NCBI GenBank assembly: GCA_021292105.1
Contig: CM037861.1
Coordinates: 58,263,245 to 58,327,244, forward strand
Source of the DNA: Anadara kagoshimensis
Taxonomy: Eukaryota > Mollusca > Bivalvia > Arcoida > Arcidae
DNA: 64,000 nucleotides
Reading direction: 5' to 3'
The notes below the pieces were generated by a model, which was given only the letters and a program-made list of their open reading frames with translations, was not told the origin of the DNA and searched no databases. Shown here in pieces: positions 22,101 to 34,329 of this stretch (within the stretch, counting starts at the first letter, position 1; each line of letters begins with the position of its first letter). A program made the translations under genes and the position numbers.

Positions 22101-23400
22101 TCCCCATCTAGGCCTTTTAACCACGGGTAGATCTATCCAATTGCAACATTTGGTGAAAATTTCAAGAACCCTAGAGGGGTAGAACGGGTCTTACGAGAGT
22201 TCAGAAGGACCATACCCCCCTTTTGATATGTGATTTCGTAAGGACCTGCTACGTTTGAAGTAGCGTACACAGAGAAAATGCGTTTCCCCATCTAGGCCTT
22301 TTAACCACGGGCAGATCTATCCAATTGCAACATTTGGTGAAAATTTCAAGAACCCTAGAGGGGTAGAACGGGTCTTACGAGAGCTCAGAAGGACCATACC
22401 CCCCTTTTGATATGTGATTTCGTAAGGACCTGCTACGTTTGAAGTAGCGTACACAGAGAAAATGCGTTTCCCCATCTAGGCCTTTTAACCACGGGTAGAT
22501 TTATCCAATTGCAACATTTGGTGAAAATTTCAAGAACCCTAGAGGGGTAGAACGGGTCTTACGAGAGCTCAGAAGGTCCATACCCCCCTTTTGATATGTG
22601 ATTTCGTAAGGACCTGCTACGTTTGAAGTAGCGTACACAGGAAAATGCGTTTCCCCATCTAGGCCTTTTATCCACGGGTAGATCTATCCAATTGCAACAT
22701 TTGGTGAAAATTTCAAGAACCCTAGAGGGGAAGAACGGGTCTTACGAGAGCTCAGAAGGACCATACCCCCCTTTTGATATGTGATTTCGTAAGGACCTGC
22801 TACGTTTGAAGTAGCGTACACAGAGAAAATGCGTTTCCCCATCTAGGCCTTTTAACCACGGGTAGATCTATCCAATTGCAACATTTGGTGAAAATTTCAA
22901 GAACCCTAAGGGGTAGAACGGGTCTTACGAGAGCTCAGAAGGACCATACCCCCCTTTTGATATGTGATTTCGTAAGGACCTGCTACGTTTGAAGTAGCGT
23001 ACACAGAGAAAATGCGTTTCCCCATCTAGGCCTTTTAACCACGGGTAGATCTATCCAATTGCAATATTTGGTGAAAATTTCAAGAACCCTAGAGGGGTAG
23101 AACGGGTCTTACGAGAGCTCAGAAGGACCATACCCCCCTTTTGATATGTGATTTCGTAAGGACCTGCTACGTTTGAAGTAGCGTACACAGAGAAAATGCG
23201 TTTCCCCATCTAGGCCTTTTAACCACGGGTAGATCTATCCAATTGCAACATTTGGTGAAAATTTCAAGAACCCTAGAGGGGTAGAACGGGTCTTACGAGA
23301 GTTCAGAAGGACCATACCCCCCTTTTGATATGTGATTTCGTAAGGACCTGCTATATTTTGGAACCCTACATATAAATAAGGTCCATTTTTTGTGTTTAAA
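19128..23400 (+). mobile_element. Pearl-like mobile element carrying a 184-bp satellite
   Basis: A unique 5' segment (19,128-19,350) starts CTGGTGTGAAGCTAGCCCGC and contains the direct repeat TAGCCCGCAATT. It precedes about 22 tandem copies of a ~184-bp unit; the right edge is near 23,354-23,400. The same segment and satellite occur in inverse orientation at 37.69-38.94 kb, so the unit behaves as a mobile element. Known precedent: the pearl elements of bivalves carry core tandem repeats between unique ends; assignment to that class is inferred from architecture, not sequence. No open reading frame. Confidence 0.75.
19351..23354 (+). repeat. 184-bp satellite array, about 22 copies
   Basis: Successive GCGTTTCCCCATCTAGGCC landmarks lie at 19,531, 19,715, 19,899 and 20,082, giving a 183-184-bp period. 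Units are over 97% alike by eye. Shared single-base variants recur at spacings of 3, 8 or 9 monomers, pointing to segmental higher-order duplication. Confidence 0.95.
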
Positions 23401-24883
23401 AAGCTCGTTTAAAATGCTACAAAATATGGGGAAAAATATTAACCCTTAACAGATCGTTTTCGAGATAAATGACGTTCCGTCAAAGGTACAAAATAGCACT
23501 ATTAACATGTCGCATGAGACCATCATGAGCTGGCCGTAGATTCGTACACACACAACACAATTTACCGCTAGTTATATGTTCAAGTACGTTTCGCTGCATC
23601 TTCCTTTCTAATATTTTTGATTTAATCATCATTTTCCGGTTGTTAGGGCAACAAGTCGTTGCTATGGCAATTTTCTTGATTATTTTGAAGTTTAGACCGT
23701 GGACGAAAATACGAAACTCTTGTATGATACCTGAAGTGGCGTACATGGAGTAAAATAAGCCCTCGGTCTTTAGGCTTGTTAGGTAATCATATTACTACGC
23801 GAATATCATATCACCGTATTCCAAACGTAATTGCCTTTCTAAATGAAAATATCATGGCTCTGTTTCCATACATTTGTAGTTCTATTTTTTTATTAAAAAA
23901 TCTTTGAACGAAGCACATGGCCGCATATTGTGTTACGCACTATTTGGGTCCCTTGCATGGAATTACCTAAAACTGGAGCGCACGGAAATATAATCATATT
24001 AAAAACCCAACGTTGGTTTGCCAATATTCTTAGCCTACACTTTTTGAGGACTCTCTATGGAGTCTTTGTATGGAGTAAATTTCAAACTATTCATGAGAAA
24101 TAAGCAACTTATGTAAAGAATGTATTAGTGAAATATTCCCTTAAAATAGTATTCCAAGGAATACTAATTCACTGAATTTTCTTGTTACGTTTCTTTTTCA
24201 TCTTTTTTCACAAAAAATCATATGACCTTTGGTCATTCAGATGATGCGATATTTGACGTTTTAAGGATCTGAAACTTGTAATTTGTTCAGAGTGAAGGGT
24301 CAAGATCATGACTTAATTCATTTATTCGTGTTTTGTTTGATTTTACATATTTGATATACATTTGTCTATAACTTTTTTATGTTTAGAAGCAATGATTTTT
24401 AACACGAAGACAAAGTCGAACTCGACAATAAAAACTGTATTGTTGATAAACTTTTAAAACTTTATGTGAGCTTAGGCCATTTTTAGTTTTCATGTTTTCA
24501 TAGCATGGCATTCAAAACGGAGTAAATGTTAAAGCTCTGAATTAGTTTTGAAATTGTGAGCTTTTCCTCTATATTTGTTACATTTCAATTTTGAGTTTTT
24601 ACTTACACTGCTCTTTTACCATTGATCAAGTTTAAAAGCCAAGGTACTGACCTCATTTGAAAATTAATCCTGAAAATGCTAAATCTGGACTATATTTGTT
24701 GCAATGGTCTTCATAATCATAATAGAGTTTTATATCTTTATGAGTTATAATTATGAATATATTTGAAGCCGATTTTAATTTAGATTTTAATTTTTGTAAT
24801 TTTAAATAGACATTTTTTGTCATGTGTAATTCCATGACTAAGATATTGATTTCGTTTTTATAGTATTTATTTATTATTTATTT

Positions 24884-24915
<32 letters not shown>

Positions 24916-26860
24916 TTTTGGAAAAGCCGAGACTTCGAAGCTTTTTGGTAAATTCAAAAGAAGTAAGCTAATGGAATTTAGTCGAGTTTGCAAATAAGCA
25001 TATGATAGACGCCAGGGTGGATGACGCATTGCAAAAAATGAGGTCAAAGGTCACTGAATGGAAAACAAATTAATTATATCCTGGACATAATGTGCCCTTA
25101 TCTTGCAAAAAACATATAACTTTTATTTGCAATAATTTTGAGATAAATAGAACATATTGTATAGTGATGATTGTTTTTAAAACTGCATGACGTTAAATAA
25201 ACAAAATTTTAAGATAAATATTGCCAAAATTTGTCCAAATACATGTAGAATAATTAATTTTTGAAACATAAATTTGTGAAGATGTAAGAAAAGATCATAT
25301 CCACCAAGTTTACTATGCCAGTCTGCAAAAATTATATACATGTATATAGAAATTACTGAGAGTACTATAGGTAGAGATTTAGCTTTTAGCTATATAAAAT
25401 ATTAATATATGTTATGTTCTGAATGTTACAATAAAACAGAAGTAAAATAAATATTTTCATCAGATAATAATATTACTAAGGACATATGTTTAATCGATAT
25501 GAATGTGATGTTTTCAATGGCGTTTAAGTAATATTTAGTGCTAAGATGCTGTTGATTTTGTGACAATTGGATTACTCTGATTATCAAAATGGACATAGCG
25601 AACACTTATACACTTTTTAACGTAGTAATATAAAAGAGAAAAATTTGCAATTGAAAACATTTTTAATATCCTATGCAAATAAGAATGTAAAACAATAAAT
25701 GATTCAACAGACAAACAAGACCAGATAAATACATATCGGCACCACTGAGTATAAAATCCCGAGATTTGGACGGGAATCACCAGTAGTTTAAAAGCAAAAT
25801 CCGCTTTTTTATTAAAAAGTATATAGATGATTGGATAAAAACGAGGAATAAATAAATAAGGAACTATTATACCTTCTTTTGATGTTAGTTTCCTTAATGG
25901 CTGCCGTTCATGTTTAAATAACTTTTTGAAATGTAGATCATCACTAGGGTTTGGTACTGAAGATCATAAAAAGGTCAAAGGTCAAATGAGTGAATTATAT
26001 CATGAAATATACATATAAACTTTCTAATACTAGAAAATTCGGCATGGACATAACATGGACACTGGGCTGCCTGTACTGGTGTTATATTTACAATTTAAAG
26101 TTGGTTTAATTGTATATCATGTATTTTATGTCGTATTGTGCTTGTGTTGTTGTGAAATGATATAAATAAATAAATAAAAAAAAGAAAAAGAAAATTCGGC
26201 ATATTTATGAGTAATTACCTCAAAATAATATAAAACTAAGTTTTAGAAGTATATATATGTATCAAACGAAATCGACAAGAATTTGCACTTGAGGTAGACC
26301 AAAGTATAGTGGATGAGTTAAATATTTTATTTTCAGTGTTGATGGCATATATTGTTTAACAATCTTGATGATATTAAAATATATATTAGTAATATTTGTT
26401 TTTATAATGCTTTGGGATTTTGGTTTAGACATGGATTGGTATGTTTGTTATGATAACTTCATATTTATGATATGATGCAATGCTGAAAGCTATTATTCTT
26501 TTTCACTTTTTCTCGATTCTTGGAGGTTTTGACAGTTCTAAAGCAACTTTTTCCTTACTACTTTCCAAAAGAAAGTTTATGTTTGAAATTGAAATTGTTG
26601 GAATTGTTCATTTTCTTACAGACATGACAATATCATTATGATCATGTACTTGTGTTTTGACAAATATATTAACATTGATAATGATATGTAATGATTCCTT
26701 AAACTGTCTCAGTTTTTCAGCACTAGAAATCAGCCAAAATAGGCGCTTAGTAAGACCACTCGTGCATTTTGTATGTACTAATCTGTAAAAATTGGTGTAA
26801 TGATTTTTGGTGTTTATCTCAAAATGTGGTTGATAACTTTTCGTGTCAATAACTTTAAGG
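23400..26860. other. Non-coding interval, simple repeats only
   Basis: No gene or family recognised. Contains an (ATTT)n run at 24,866-24,919, an AAAT-rich stretch at about 26,163-26,190 and a short Penelope-tail-like fragment near 26,408-26,445 (TTTAGACATGGATTGGTATG). Short minus-strand frames (23,480, 25,541, 26,608) have no recognisable similarity or splice context. Confidence 0.5.
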
Positions 26861-26865
26861 CAATG

Positions 26866-27125
26866 TAGCAACCCACTTTGAAAAAATTACGCACTTTGAA
26901 AAATTTTTTCAAATCGCGTTAAATTCGGGACAAGCTCAACGCACTTTGAAAAAATTTTTCAAAGTGCGTTAAAAAATGGTTCAGCTCAACGCACTTTGAA
27001 AAATACTTCAAAGTGCGTTAATGAGGTACATATAAAATTCGACCCACTTTGAAAAAATTACGCACTTTGATTATTTTTTTTTCAAACTGCGTTAAATGCG
27101 GGACTGCATTAATGAGGTACATTTA
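26866..27125 (+). repeat. AAAGTGCG foldback array, left copy
   Basis: A dense series of palindromic ACGCACTTTGAAAAA / TTTTTCAAAGTGCGT modules joined by GGGACAAGCTCAACGC and GGTTCAGCTCAACGC linkers. The outer ~125 nt match 32,510-32,650 in inverted orientation. Confidence 0.85.
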
Positions 27126-27859
27126 AATTTTTTTCACTTTGTTCAACGCATATTTTCATTTGTGATTGAACGATCTACAGCAGCCAACACAAGTTTTAAC
27201 CAGCATAACTAATAGCAGGTTTAGCGTTTGTATGTCGCAGAATGTAAAAACCAGTTTCAAAATGTGTTCCGCCGCCTACGGTGTCGGGGTGAGGAGGAGG
27301 GGTTACAAGGAGGGACATTTTGGGAGAACACATATCTTTGCGATATGTAGCACCTATACCGTATATATCCTGACCGTAAACCATGTATATTTACAATAAA
27401 ACCACTGGGCCAATTTGAACCAAATTTGGTGTGGAAGGCCCATGGTTTGTAAAGATTGATAGTTGTGTTTGGCGTTCCCGCGCCATATCCAAGATATAAA
27501 CCCGCATATACTATAAACGCATAATCGGCCGTTTAGTCTTATTTGTTGTCTGATTTAGTTCAAATTTGAAACATGGAATATATAAGTTTGGCGGTTGAAC
27601 ACATAAATCCACACAAACAATACCAATGTGTATTCCTTTCTCGTGAAACTAAATAACATGCAAATATGTGTAAGAAATGAAGCGCAGACCTGGAAGTGAG
27701 ATCAGATGCTCCGGAAGTAGTATCTCCTGCTCCACCACGCATTCATTATGGCAGTAGTTTATGTTTAAGAGAGGAAACGCAACTATTTAATTGGTGTTAA
27801 AGATTCTAAAAATTGTTGAACTGGACAATGCCAGTAACCAAAAGCTTTTTGCAGATTCA

Positions 27860-28420
27860 AGTAGGATATTTATTATTATACTCCACGCAAGTCAAGTTGC
27901 AGGAGGTTAAATGCTGTTTTCCAGTCCCTCCGTCCGTCCATCAGTCCGTCATAAGTTTTCCGCATTTTTCCTAAACGCTTGGAGATAAATATATTAGGGC
28001 GATTTATTTAATGCGAGTCAACCATAACGAGTTGCAGATCAAGTTAACATTTTGTTCCAAACCGCATAGTTTTACGAATCCGAACCTTTGTATTTAAAAA
28101 TTTGATTCAATAACAGTTTACCGCAGTTTTTTTTCGAGACGCTTGTAGATATTACACTAATATTTGGTACAATGAGTTACAGAACGAGTTTTCATTTCGT
28201 CCCGCTCTGTTGCTTTTAGGGAAATTTGGGAAGTCTGCAAGAACAGTTTTTCGAACTTCTTTCCAAATACTTGCAGGTATTGAACTGATGTTTTGCAAGT
28301 TGGTCTAGTACTCTACCACTATGTGTTACAGGTCTAGTTCACGTTTCACTCTGCTCCGCTGAAATTTACGTGTTTACGGTTATGGCAGCATTTGACTTAG
28401 TCCAATGTGAGAGCGCTAGG
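27860..28420. repeat. Degenerate repeat with CCGTCCGTCC motif
   Basis: TACTCCACGCAAGTCAAGTT, then CCCTCCGTCCGTCCATCAGT, then three loosely repeated ~170-nt segments each with a TTTTTCCTAAACGCTTGGAG-like block and a TTTCGTCCCGCTCTG-like block. The form suggests a decayed mollusc interspersed element with internal tandem structure; no coding potential. Confidence 0.5.
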
Positions 28421-28479
28421 TATGTGAGGTTGCTTACAAAGATTTTTTTAATTTTTTAAATTTTTTTTTAAAAACATAA

Positions 28480-28790
28480 CGGCTGTAGGTGAAGGTGAAG
28501 AAATTTTGCCAGAAATTTTGCCTTTGCGTTGCGCTGCGCTGATGGCATTCTATAGCAGGGTTCTTAATTGTGCCAAGCCTATATTGTTACACGGGACCTC
28601 GTTTATTTTAAGTTCCCATCCGAAAGAACCGTGACTTTATTTTCGTAATACCTAGTGTTTGGCGAAAGAGTAGTCATTACACACTTTCAATTCTTGGGTC
28701 AGACCCGGCCGGGAATCCAACCCACAACCTCCCACTTACGGACTGAGCACTCTACCAACTGAGCTACCGCAGTGGTTTAAAGTCAATGTG
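28480..28790 (-). repeat. tRNA-headed SINE, copy 1
   Basis: Read on the minus strand it starts with a tRNA-like head (A-box TAGCTCAGTTGGTAGAGTGC; B-box near GTGGGTTGGATTCCC) and continues into a ~230-nt body with CGGTTCTTTCGGATGGG and GCAACGCAAAGGC. A second copy lies at 59,640-59,925. Confidence 0.8.
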
Positions 28791-28861
28791 CTGCATTTTA
28801 TAAAATTTGTTATTGTCTTCAATCTGTAATATGGAACCTCTGTGGTCATATATGATATATA

Positions 28862-29811
28862 CAGGGGCGTAGCTGGGGTGTTTATGATGTGGACGCCTAA
28901 AGAGGGTAGTGGGTTTGGGCCGCCCTGATGCGAATTTTCGGCCCTCCAGGGCGCTACTATGATTTATCAGAATTTTTCTTATAATTTTATGCTATGCTGT
29001 GGTATCAGAGAAAAAACACAAACAAAAAAGATAAGCGAGCTTGTTAAACATCGGAGGTGGAAATAGAAAGGACACATATTAAGACAGAAGCCAGATGAAC
29101 ATCCAAGGATTGCTCTGCAATGGACACCAGCAGAAGGAAAGAGAAGAAGAGGGCGGCCGAAAGAGATCTGGCGCAGGACTGTTGAAAGGAAAGATCGGAT
29201 TTTGGACTCAATTGGGACATGGAGTGAAGCTGCTAAAATAGCTGCCAACAGAAATTCTTGGAGGAGAAAGATATCTGGCCCAATTCTCCACAAGGAGAGA
29301 TGGACATAAGTCAAGTAAGTCATGCTGTGGTAGTTTTTGTCGTTCTTTTGAGGACTGGTTCATTCTTAAACCTGAAGACGAGGTACAAGGGATCTGATGT
29401 TGTATGGCATAAGCACTACGAAAACAACACACTCAATAATTGAGAAAGTCAAGTTAAAATGGGAGTTCAATTATTATAGTGGTGAGGTTAAACGGAGGAG
29501 AGGAAATATATTTGTAAATATATTGCGTTAATACATAATGAAACGATGAAATGTGACAAATGGCTAGTAGAAGTTCTTTAATGTAATCAAATCAGATAGT
29601 TTCAATTGATTTGCCATGCCGGCAAAGTCAAGACAACACCGGAACCACACCTCAGAGGCTATCGAAGTCAGGTATAAACCGAATTCGTATATAACATTTC
29701 CGGTGAAGACCAACGGTTTGGTATAAGAAATATATTATATTCTCTCTCTCTTTTTTTGGCGAAAACGATGTGGACGTTTTTGCGTACAAACGTACGCCTG
29801 GCTACGCCCTG
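28862..29811. mobile_element. hAT-like inverted-repeat element enclosing a LINE tail
   Basis: Terminal inverted repeats CAGGGGCGTAGCTGG (left) and CTGGCTACGCCCTG (right) match the widespread CAGGGGCGTAGCCAGG hAT-type terminus. Both ends are flanked by AT-rich 8-bp sequences of similar but not identical composition. No transposase is visible; the inside holds a LINE 3' fragment, so it is non-autonomous. Confidence 0.6.
29060..29310 (+). pseudogene. Non-LTR retrotransposon C-terminal fragment
   Basis: One open frame reads GHILRQKPDEHPRIALQWTP, then GKRRRGRPKEIWRRTVERK, DSIGTWSEAAKIAANRNSWR and a stop at about 29,308. This is the GHVLRM...ALxWTPxGKRxRGRPKxTWRRTVE tail typical of RTE/jockey-type reverse transcriptases. 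Only the tail is present. Confidence 0.8.
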
Positions 29812-30649
29812 ATATACATATAATATATATACCCTAGCTATTTAGTGGTCTAAAGGCGTTTCTCATAGTTTATATACGTACCCAATCCGCTAGAAACAGA
29901 TCATACTGTAATTAGGTTTTTAAGGTATCTCTTTTTGTCTGCAGTTTATTATACAAAAGTGTTCAAAACGACTCAAGACAGTTTTATCATGTTCTAATTT
30001 TTTAGCTTGTTAATAGAATTAACTTGCATAGCTATAGGTGTCTAGTTGCCTATTGTCGAAATGCACTTATCGGTTTATTCTATTGAAGATTGTAATTTGA
30101 CCGACCAGATGAACAAAAAAAGATAACATATTTGGTATTTTCCAATTTTTTAGTTGCGGTTCTCATTCTTTAGACAGAAATTTTATTTTGTCATTGTCTA
30201 GTTATATACGCATCCACCCACCCACCACATATACGCGGGTTCATCTGATCACTCTTTATGTTTGCACTACAGACTGTCCATTTTGATTTGTACATAGATT
30301 ATACGTTTTTAAGACTTTTGATAAAAAACAAACCATTATGTCGATCCAACGTCATGTTTTACTTTCGAGAGTATGAATCAAGACTTCCCTAGTGCGAAGT
30401 GACAGAAAGTTTTATCCATGGAGTGCTCTTTATCGTGTAACACCTGCTTCGACATTGGACATCGGTTGTAAGGTCTTATCCAAATTACCCCAATGGCTTT
30501 CATTTCACAATATCATTTGAAGTCTTTGTCAGATCCTGCAGGGGTTCGAACCAGTGATCTCTCACACACTGAAATTACCTTTCGTGACAGAAAGTAGATT
30601 ATTAAACACCATAACAAATAAATAAATTTCAACCCATCAAAGATGGGGC

Positions 30650-32190
30650 GGGGGTGACCAAATAACAAATCAAACCAGAGGCTCAGTGTGGCTGAGCCTG
30701 TATCGCTCACCTGACTAAAATGCTTTTAAAGCAAATTTGTATTTCAGTGATGAAAAAATGCACTGTTTATATCAGACAGAATGGCTAAGGAAATCACTGT
30801 AGAACTATATGTACCATTCACAGTTTTTTCAATCTGATTAAAATCACATCTCTCACTTGCTCTCCCATTTTTGATATAGGCGCGGAGTGGGAGATCTGAG
30901 GAAACACCGTTTAGGGGCATATGTGAATGAGTCATTATTGTCCAATGAAATTTCAGCTTCCGAGATTTTGAAAGTGTTTTGCCTTTATTGTAAATGAAAC
31001 GGGCAATTTGAAATTGTCAATCTAAGTAAAGGACCTTCCATACATCATTCCCATAAAGTTTTTCAATTTGCTTCAGTAGCTTTAGAGGAGATAGCAAATA
31101 TGTGCTATTCCCATAGGGTTAAACTATGTTCTGTGCTGGCAGCCATCTTTTTGGGGATCAAAAAAAGTCCACAATCTAAGTAAAGAACCATCCATACATC
31201 ATTCCTGTAAAGTTTGATTCAATTTGCTTTAGTAGCTTCAAGAAAATAGCAAATATATGCTTTTCCCATAGGGTCCAATGTGAAACTATGTTCTCCGCTG
31301 GCAGCCATGTTTTTTGCGGATCAGAAAAATTTTGGCAATCTATGTAAAGGACCTTCTATACATAATTTCTGTAAAGTTTGGTTCAATTTGCTTCAGTCAT
31401 TTCTAAGGACATAGTCAAAAATGCGTTTTTCCTATAGGGTCCAATGTTAAACTATCTTCTGCCCGGGCCGCCATGTTTTTCAGCGGATCAGAAAAATTTT
31501 GGCAATCTAAGTAAAGGACCTTCTATACATCATTCCTGTAAAGTTTGGTTCAATTTGCTTCAGTCATTTCTGAGGACATAGTCAAAATGCGTTTTTCCCA
31601 TAGGGTCCAATGTTAAACTACCTTTGCGCTGGCAGCCATGTTTTTGGCCAATCAGGAACATTTTGGCAATCTATGTAAAGGACCTTCTATACATCATTCC
31701 TGTAAAGTTTGGTTCAATTTGCTTCCCAAGCTTCAGAGGAAATAGCATATATATGCTTTCCCATAGGGTCCAATGTTAAACTATCTTCTGCGCTGGCGGC
31801 CATGTTTTTTGGTGGATCAGAAAATTTTGGCAATCTAAGTAAAGGACCTTCCTTACACCATTCCTGTTAAGTTGGTTAAATTTGCTTCAGTCATTTCTGA
31901 GGAAATAGTCAAAAATGCATTTTTCCCATAGGGTCCAATGTTAAACTATCTTCTGCGCTGGCAGCCATGTTTTTTGGTGGATCAAAAAAATTTTGGCAAT
32001 CTAAGTAAAGGACCTTCCATACATCATTCCTGTAAAGTTTGGTTAAATTGGTTCAGGGGTTTCAGAGGAGATAGCCAAAATGTGAAAAGTTTACAGACGG
32101 ACTGACAGACTGACGGACGGACTGACGGACGACGGACGCCGAGTGATGGCAAAAGCTCACATGGCCTTTAGGCCAGGTGACCTAAAAATT
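30650..32190 (+). mobile_element. Interspersed element with ~163-bp internal tandem repeats
   Basis: Begins GAGGCTCAGTGTGGCTGAGC followed by TCGCTCACCTGAC, and ends AAAAGCTCACATGGCCTTTA followed by GGCCAGGTGACCTAAA, with opposed TCACCTG/CAGGTGA. Between are six to seven diverged copies (31,020-32,090) of a unit containing AAGTAAAGGACCTTC, TTCCTGTAAAGTTTGGTTCA, CCCATAGGGTCCAATGTTAA and GCTGGCAGCCATGTTTTT. A GACGGACGGACTGACGGACG tract lies near the end. This end structure is familiar from mollusc genomes; no protein is encoded. Confidence 0.75.
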
Positions 32191-32236
32191 ATATCTTCAG
32201 GCAGGTCGACAAGTTGGCAATTCGTTTTCTTTTAAT

Positions 32237-32237
<1 letters not shown>

Positions 32238-32277
<40 letters not shown>

Positions 32278-32292
32278 GTCTCTCTGTGTGTA
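32238..32292. repeat. (TC)n microsatellite
   Basis: TCTC run continuing into TCTCTGTGTGTATGTG. Confidence 0.9.
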
Positions 32293-32423
32293 TGTGCTTT
32301 GCCATTTTGAACGTACTGTCTATCAAACTGCCTGGTGCACGTTTATTCCTGTTGGTTATTATCGGGTCTCCCGTAAAGAAGAGCTCCAAGAAAATTGTTG
32401 AAATCAAAGAGTTTTATGGTTGA

Positions 32424-32650
32424 GAAGAAAATTTTTCAAAGTGCGTAATTTTTTCAAAGTGGGTTGTCACAGGTGTTTTTTAACGCTGTTTGAAATAAAA
32501 AAAATATTTTTTTCAAAGTGCGTTGAGCTGAACCATTTTTTAACGCACTTGAAAATTTTTTCAAAGTGCGTTGAGCTTGTCCCGAATTTAACGCGATTTG
32601 AAAAAAAATTTTCAAAGTGCGTAATTTTTTCAAAGTGGGTTGTTACAAGG
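32424..32650 (-). repeat. AAAGTGCG foldback array, right copy
   Basis: Inverted counterpart of 26,866-27,125, with the same linkers (reverse complements of GGGACAAGCTCAACGC and GGTTCAGCTCAACGC) in the same order. A second short run of GTGGGTTGTCAC at 32,457 suggests an internal duplication. Confidence 0.85.
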
Positions 32651-32689
32651 CAGGAAGATATAACTTTTTCGCCTAAAAAAGAAACCAAA

Positions 32690-34320
32690 ACATTTTCTAC
32701 AACATTAGGGCCCTATATCTTTTTAAATGTAGACTATAAAATTGCATCAACTGTGTTTGCTAAACGAATTAAAACAGTCCTGTATGGTTTCGGTGATTCA
32801 ATAAATAAATTGTTTTAAAGCATTAAATTGAGTAGATTACTTCTCTGTCTGTTCCGGTTTAAAAGCTATTTTCGATAAAAACAAGTTATTTAGATGGGGT
32901 AAACGGGGTTGTGGTGATAAACTTAGAACTGACAGAAAAATAGAATGGAATTGAAAAGGAAATTTCAAACTTTTGGGTATAAAATATAATTTGGGAGATA
33001 TAGATTTTTACCCAGAAAATTATACAGATTAACTTGAGTCCTTTAAGAAGCTTCTGTTCTGAATGATTTGTCATTCTTAAGTGCCAGATCTTCCAAACGA
33101 CATAATAAATGAAATAAATAGATTGATGTTCTCTTTCATATGGAACATCAAATTGAATAAAATAAAACGAGGTGTATTGGTTTTTTGAATTATGATGAAG
33201 GTAGTTTAAAGGTATCCCATATCAAGTTCTTTTGTCAAAAGATTTCATGGGTGCAGAAAATCCGCTCTGCCATTTTACCATGGAAATGTCTGCTTCTGGA
33301 TGATCTCGAAGAGTTCGAGGGTGCTAATGTTTTTAAAGATGGGTTTGCTTCAATCACACCGTTGATTAATAAATTCTGGTGATCGGTGATCACTGCATGG
33401 GCCAATTTACCAAATAATTACATCACAAACACAAATGACGTAATGTCACAATATCTCTGGTAAAATCCTAACATTAAAACAAATAAAACTTTTGGAAAAT
33501 GTGGGCAAAAGAAAATATTAATTTTATAAAGGTTTTAACAAATGATGAAGGAAATATTATGTCTTATAATGAGTTTACAGCTAAGTTTGATTTTAATATT
33601 AATAATCTAAATTATTACACCTTGATTGATACAATTCCGGAAATCTGGAAAAGTGCAATCCAGCTACAAGAAAATCCGCTTAGAGAAGTCAGAAATAGTT
33701 TTATAACTAAATTGAAATAAAGGAAAATAGTTTCCAAAATGTTTTACATATATATCTAAAAGAAATTAGAAATTTTGCACAAAAATAAGAGATTGGATGT
33801 GTTGATTAATTATGTTTTCTTGTCACCGATGAAACAAAAAATCAAGATTTCCAGTATAAAATTAAACACATTTTATAAGCAGCCGAACAATGAAATGCAA
33901 GCTTCTTGAAACTGAACTATGCAGTTTTTGTTGGAAAGTTAAAGAAACTGAACAACATTTATTTTTAGAATGTCAGTATGTAAAAAATATATTAAACATA
34001 TTTTTCGATCAAGATAAAAATCAAATCCCACGTGATTATAGAAAATGAAGTAAATAATGTTTATTTGGAAAGAAGCACAAAGTAATCATTTTTGGCATTT
34101 TTCATTTATGCATTTTAATAATTAAATAGTATATCCATATATGTAGAATGTCCAATACATTTCCCCAATACAATATTGCAATAGAAAAGATGTGTCTCTA
34201 CAAACAGATCGAAATGTATTCCATATATCAGTATTCCACGACAAGGGCACACAAAATTAGAATAAACTGGGAACATGTTGAGGTAGGCCCATACATTGAA
34301 AACATATTTTGAAATTTTAA
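32690..34320 (+). pseudogene. Tx1/L1-like LINE, decayed RT and C-terminal region
   Basis: Fragments in several plus-strand frames: PISFLNVDYKIAS-type block with FAKRIKTVL (about 32,715-32,790); NYDEGSLKVSHIKFFCQKIS with WVQKIRSAI (33,188-33,280); a 73-codon stretch from 33,499; CSFCWKVKETEQHLFLECQY (about 33,915-33,980); and CRMSNTFPQYNIAIEK with HKIRINWEHVE (about 34,145-34,285). The order RT core, thumb, CxxC zinc-knuckle-like block, C-terminal helix is as in Tx1-like LINEs. Stops and frameshifts throughout. Confidence 0.75.
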
Positions 34321-34329
34321 TATGTTGTA

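Noticed and set aside
30513-30710. SINE or gene around a GGGGTTCGAACC B-box-like motif
   Set aside because: Only an isolated B-box-like string (about 30,540) is present, without an A-box or body; support is too weak to annotate.
32214-32423. Open frames with poly-(Leu-Ser) or (Arg-Glu)
   Set aside because: Translation of the (TC)n/(GA)n microsatellite.
32420-32818. 132-codon plus-strand frame rich in FSKCVELN-like repeats
   Set aside because: It is a read-through of the AAAGTGCG palindromic array into the LINE relic; the reverse strand shows an equally open repetitive frame, as expected from palindromic DNA.
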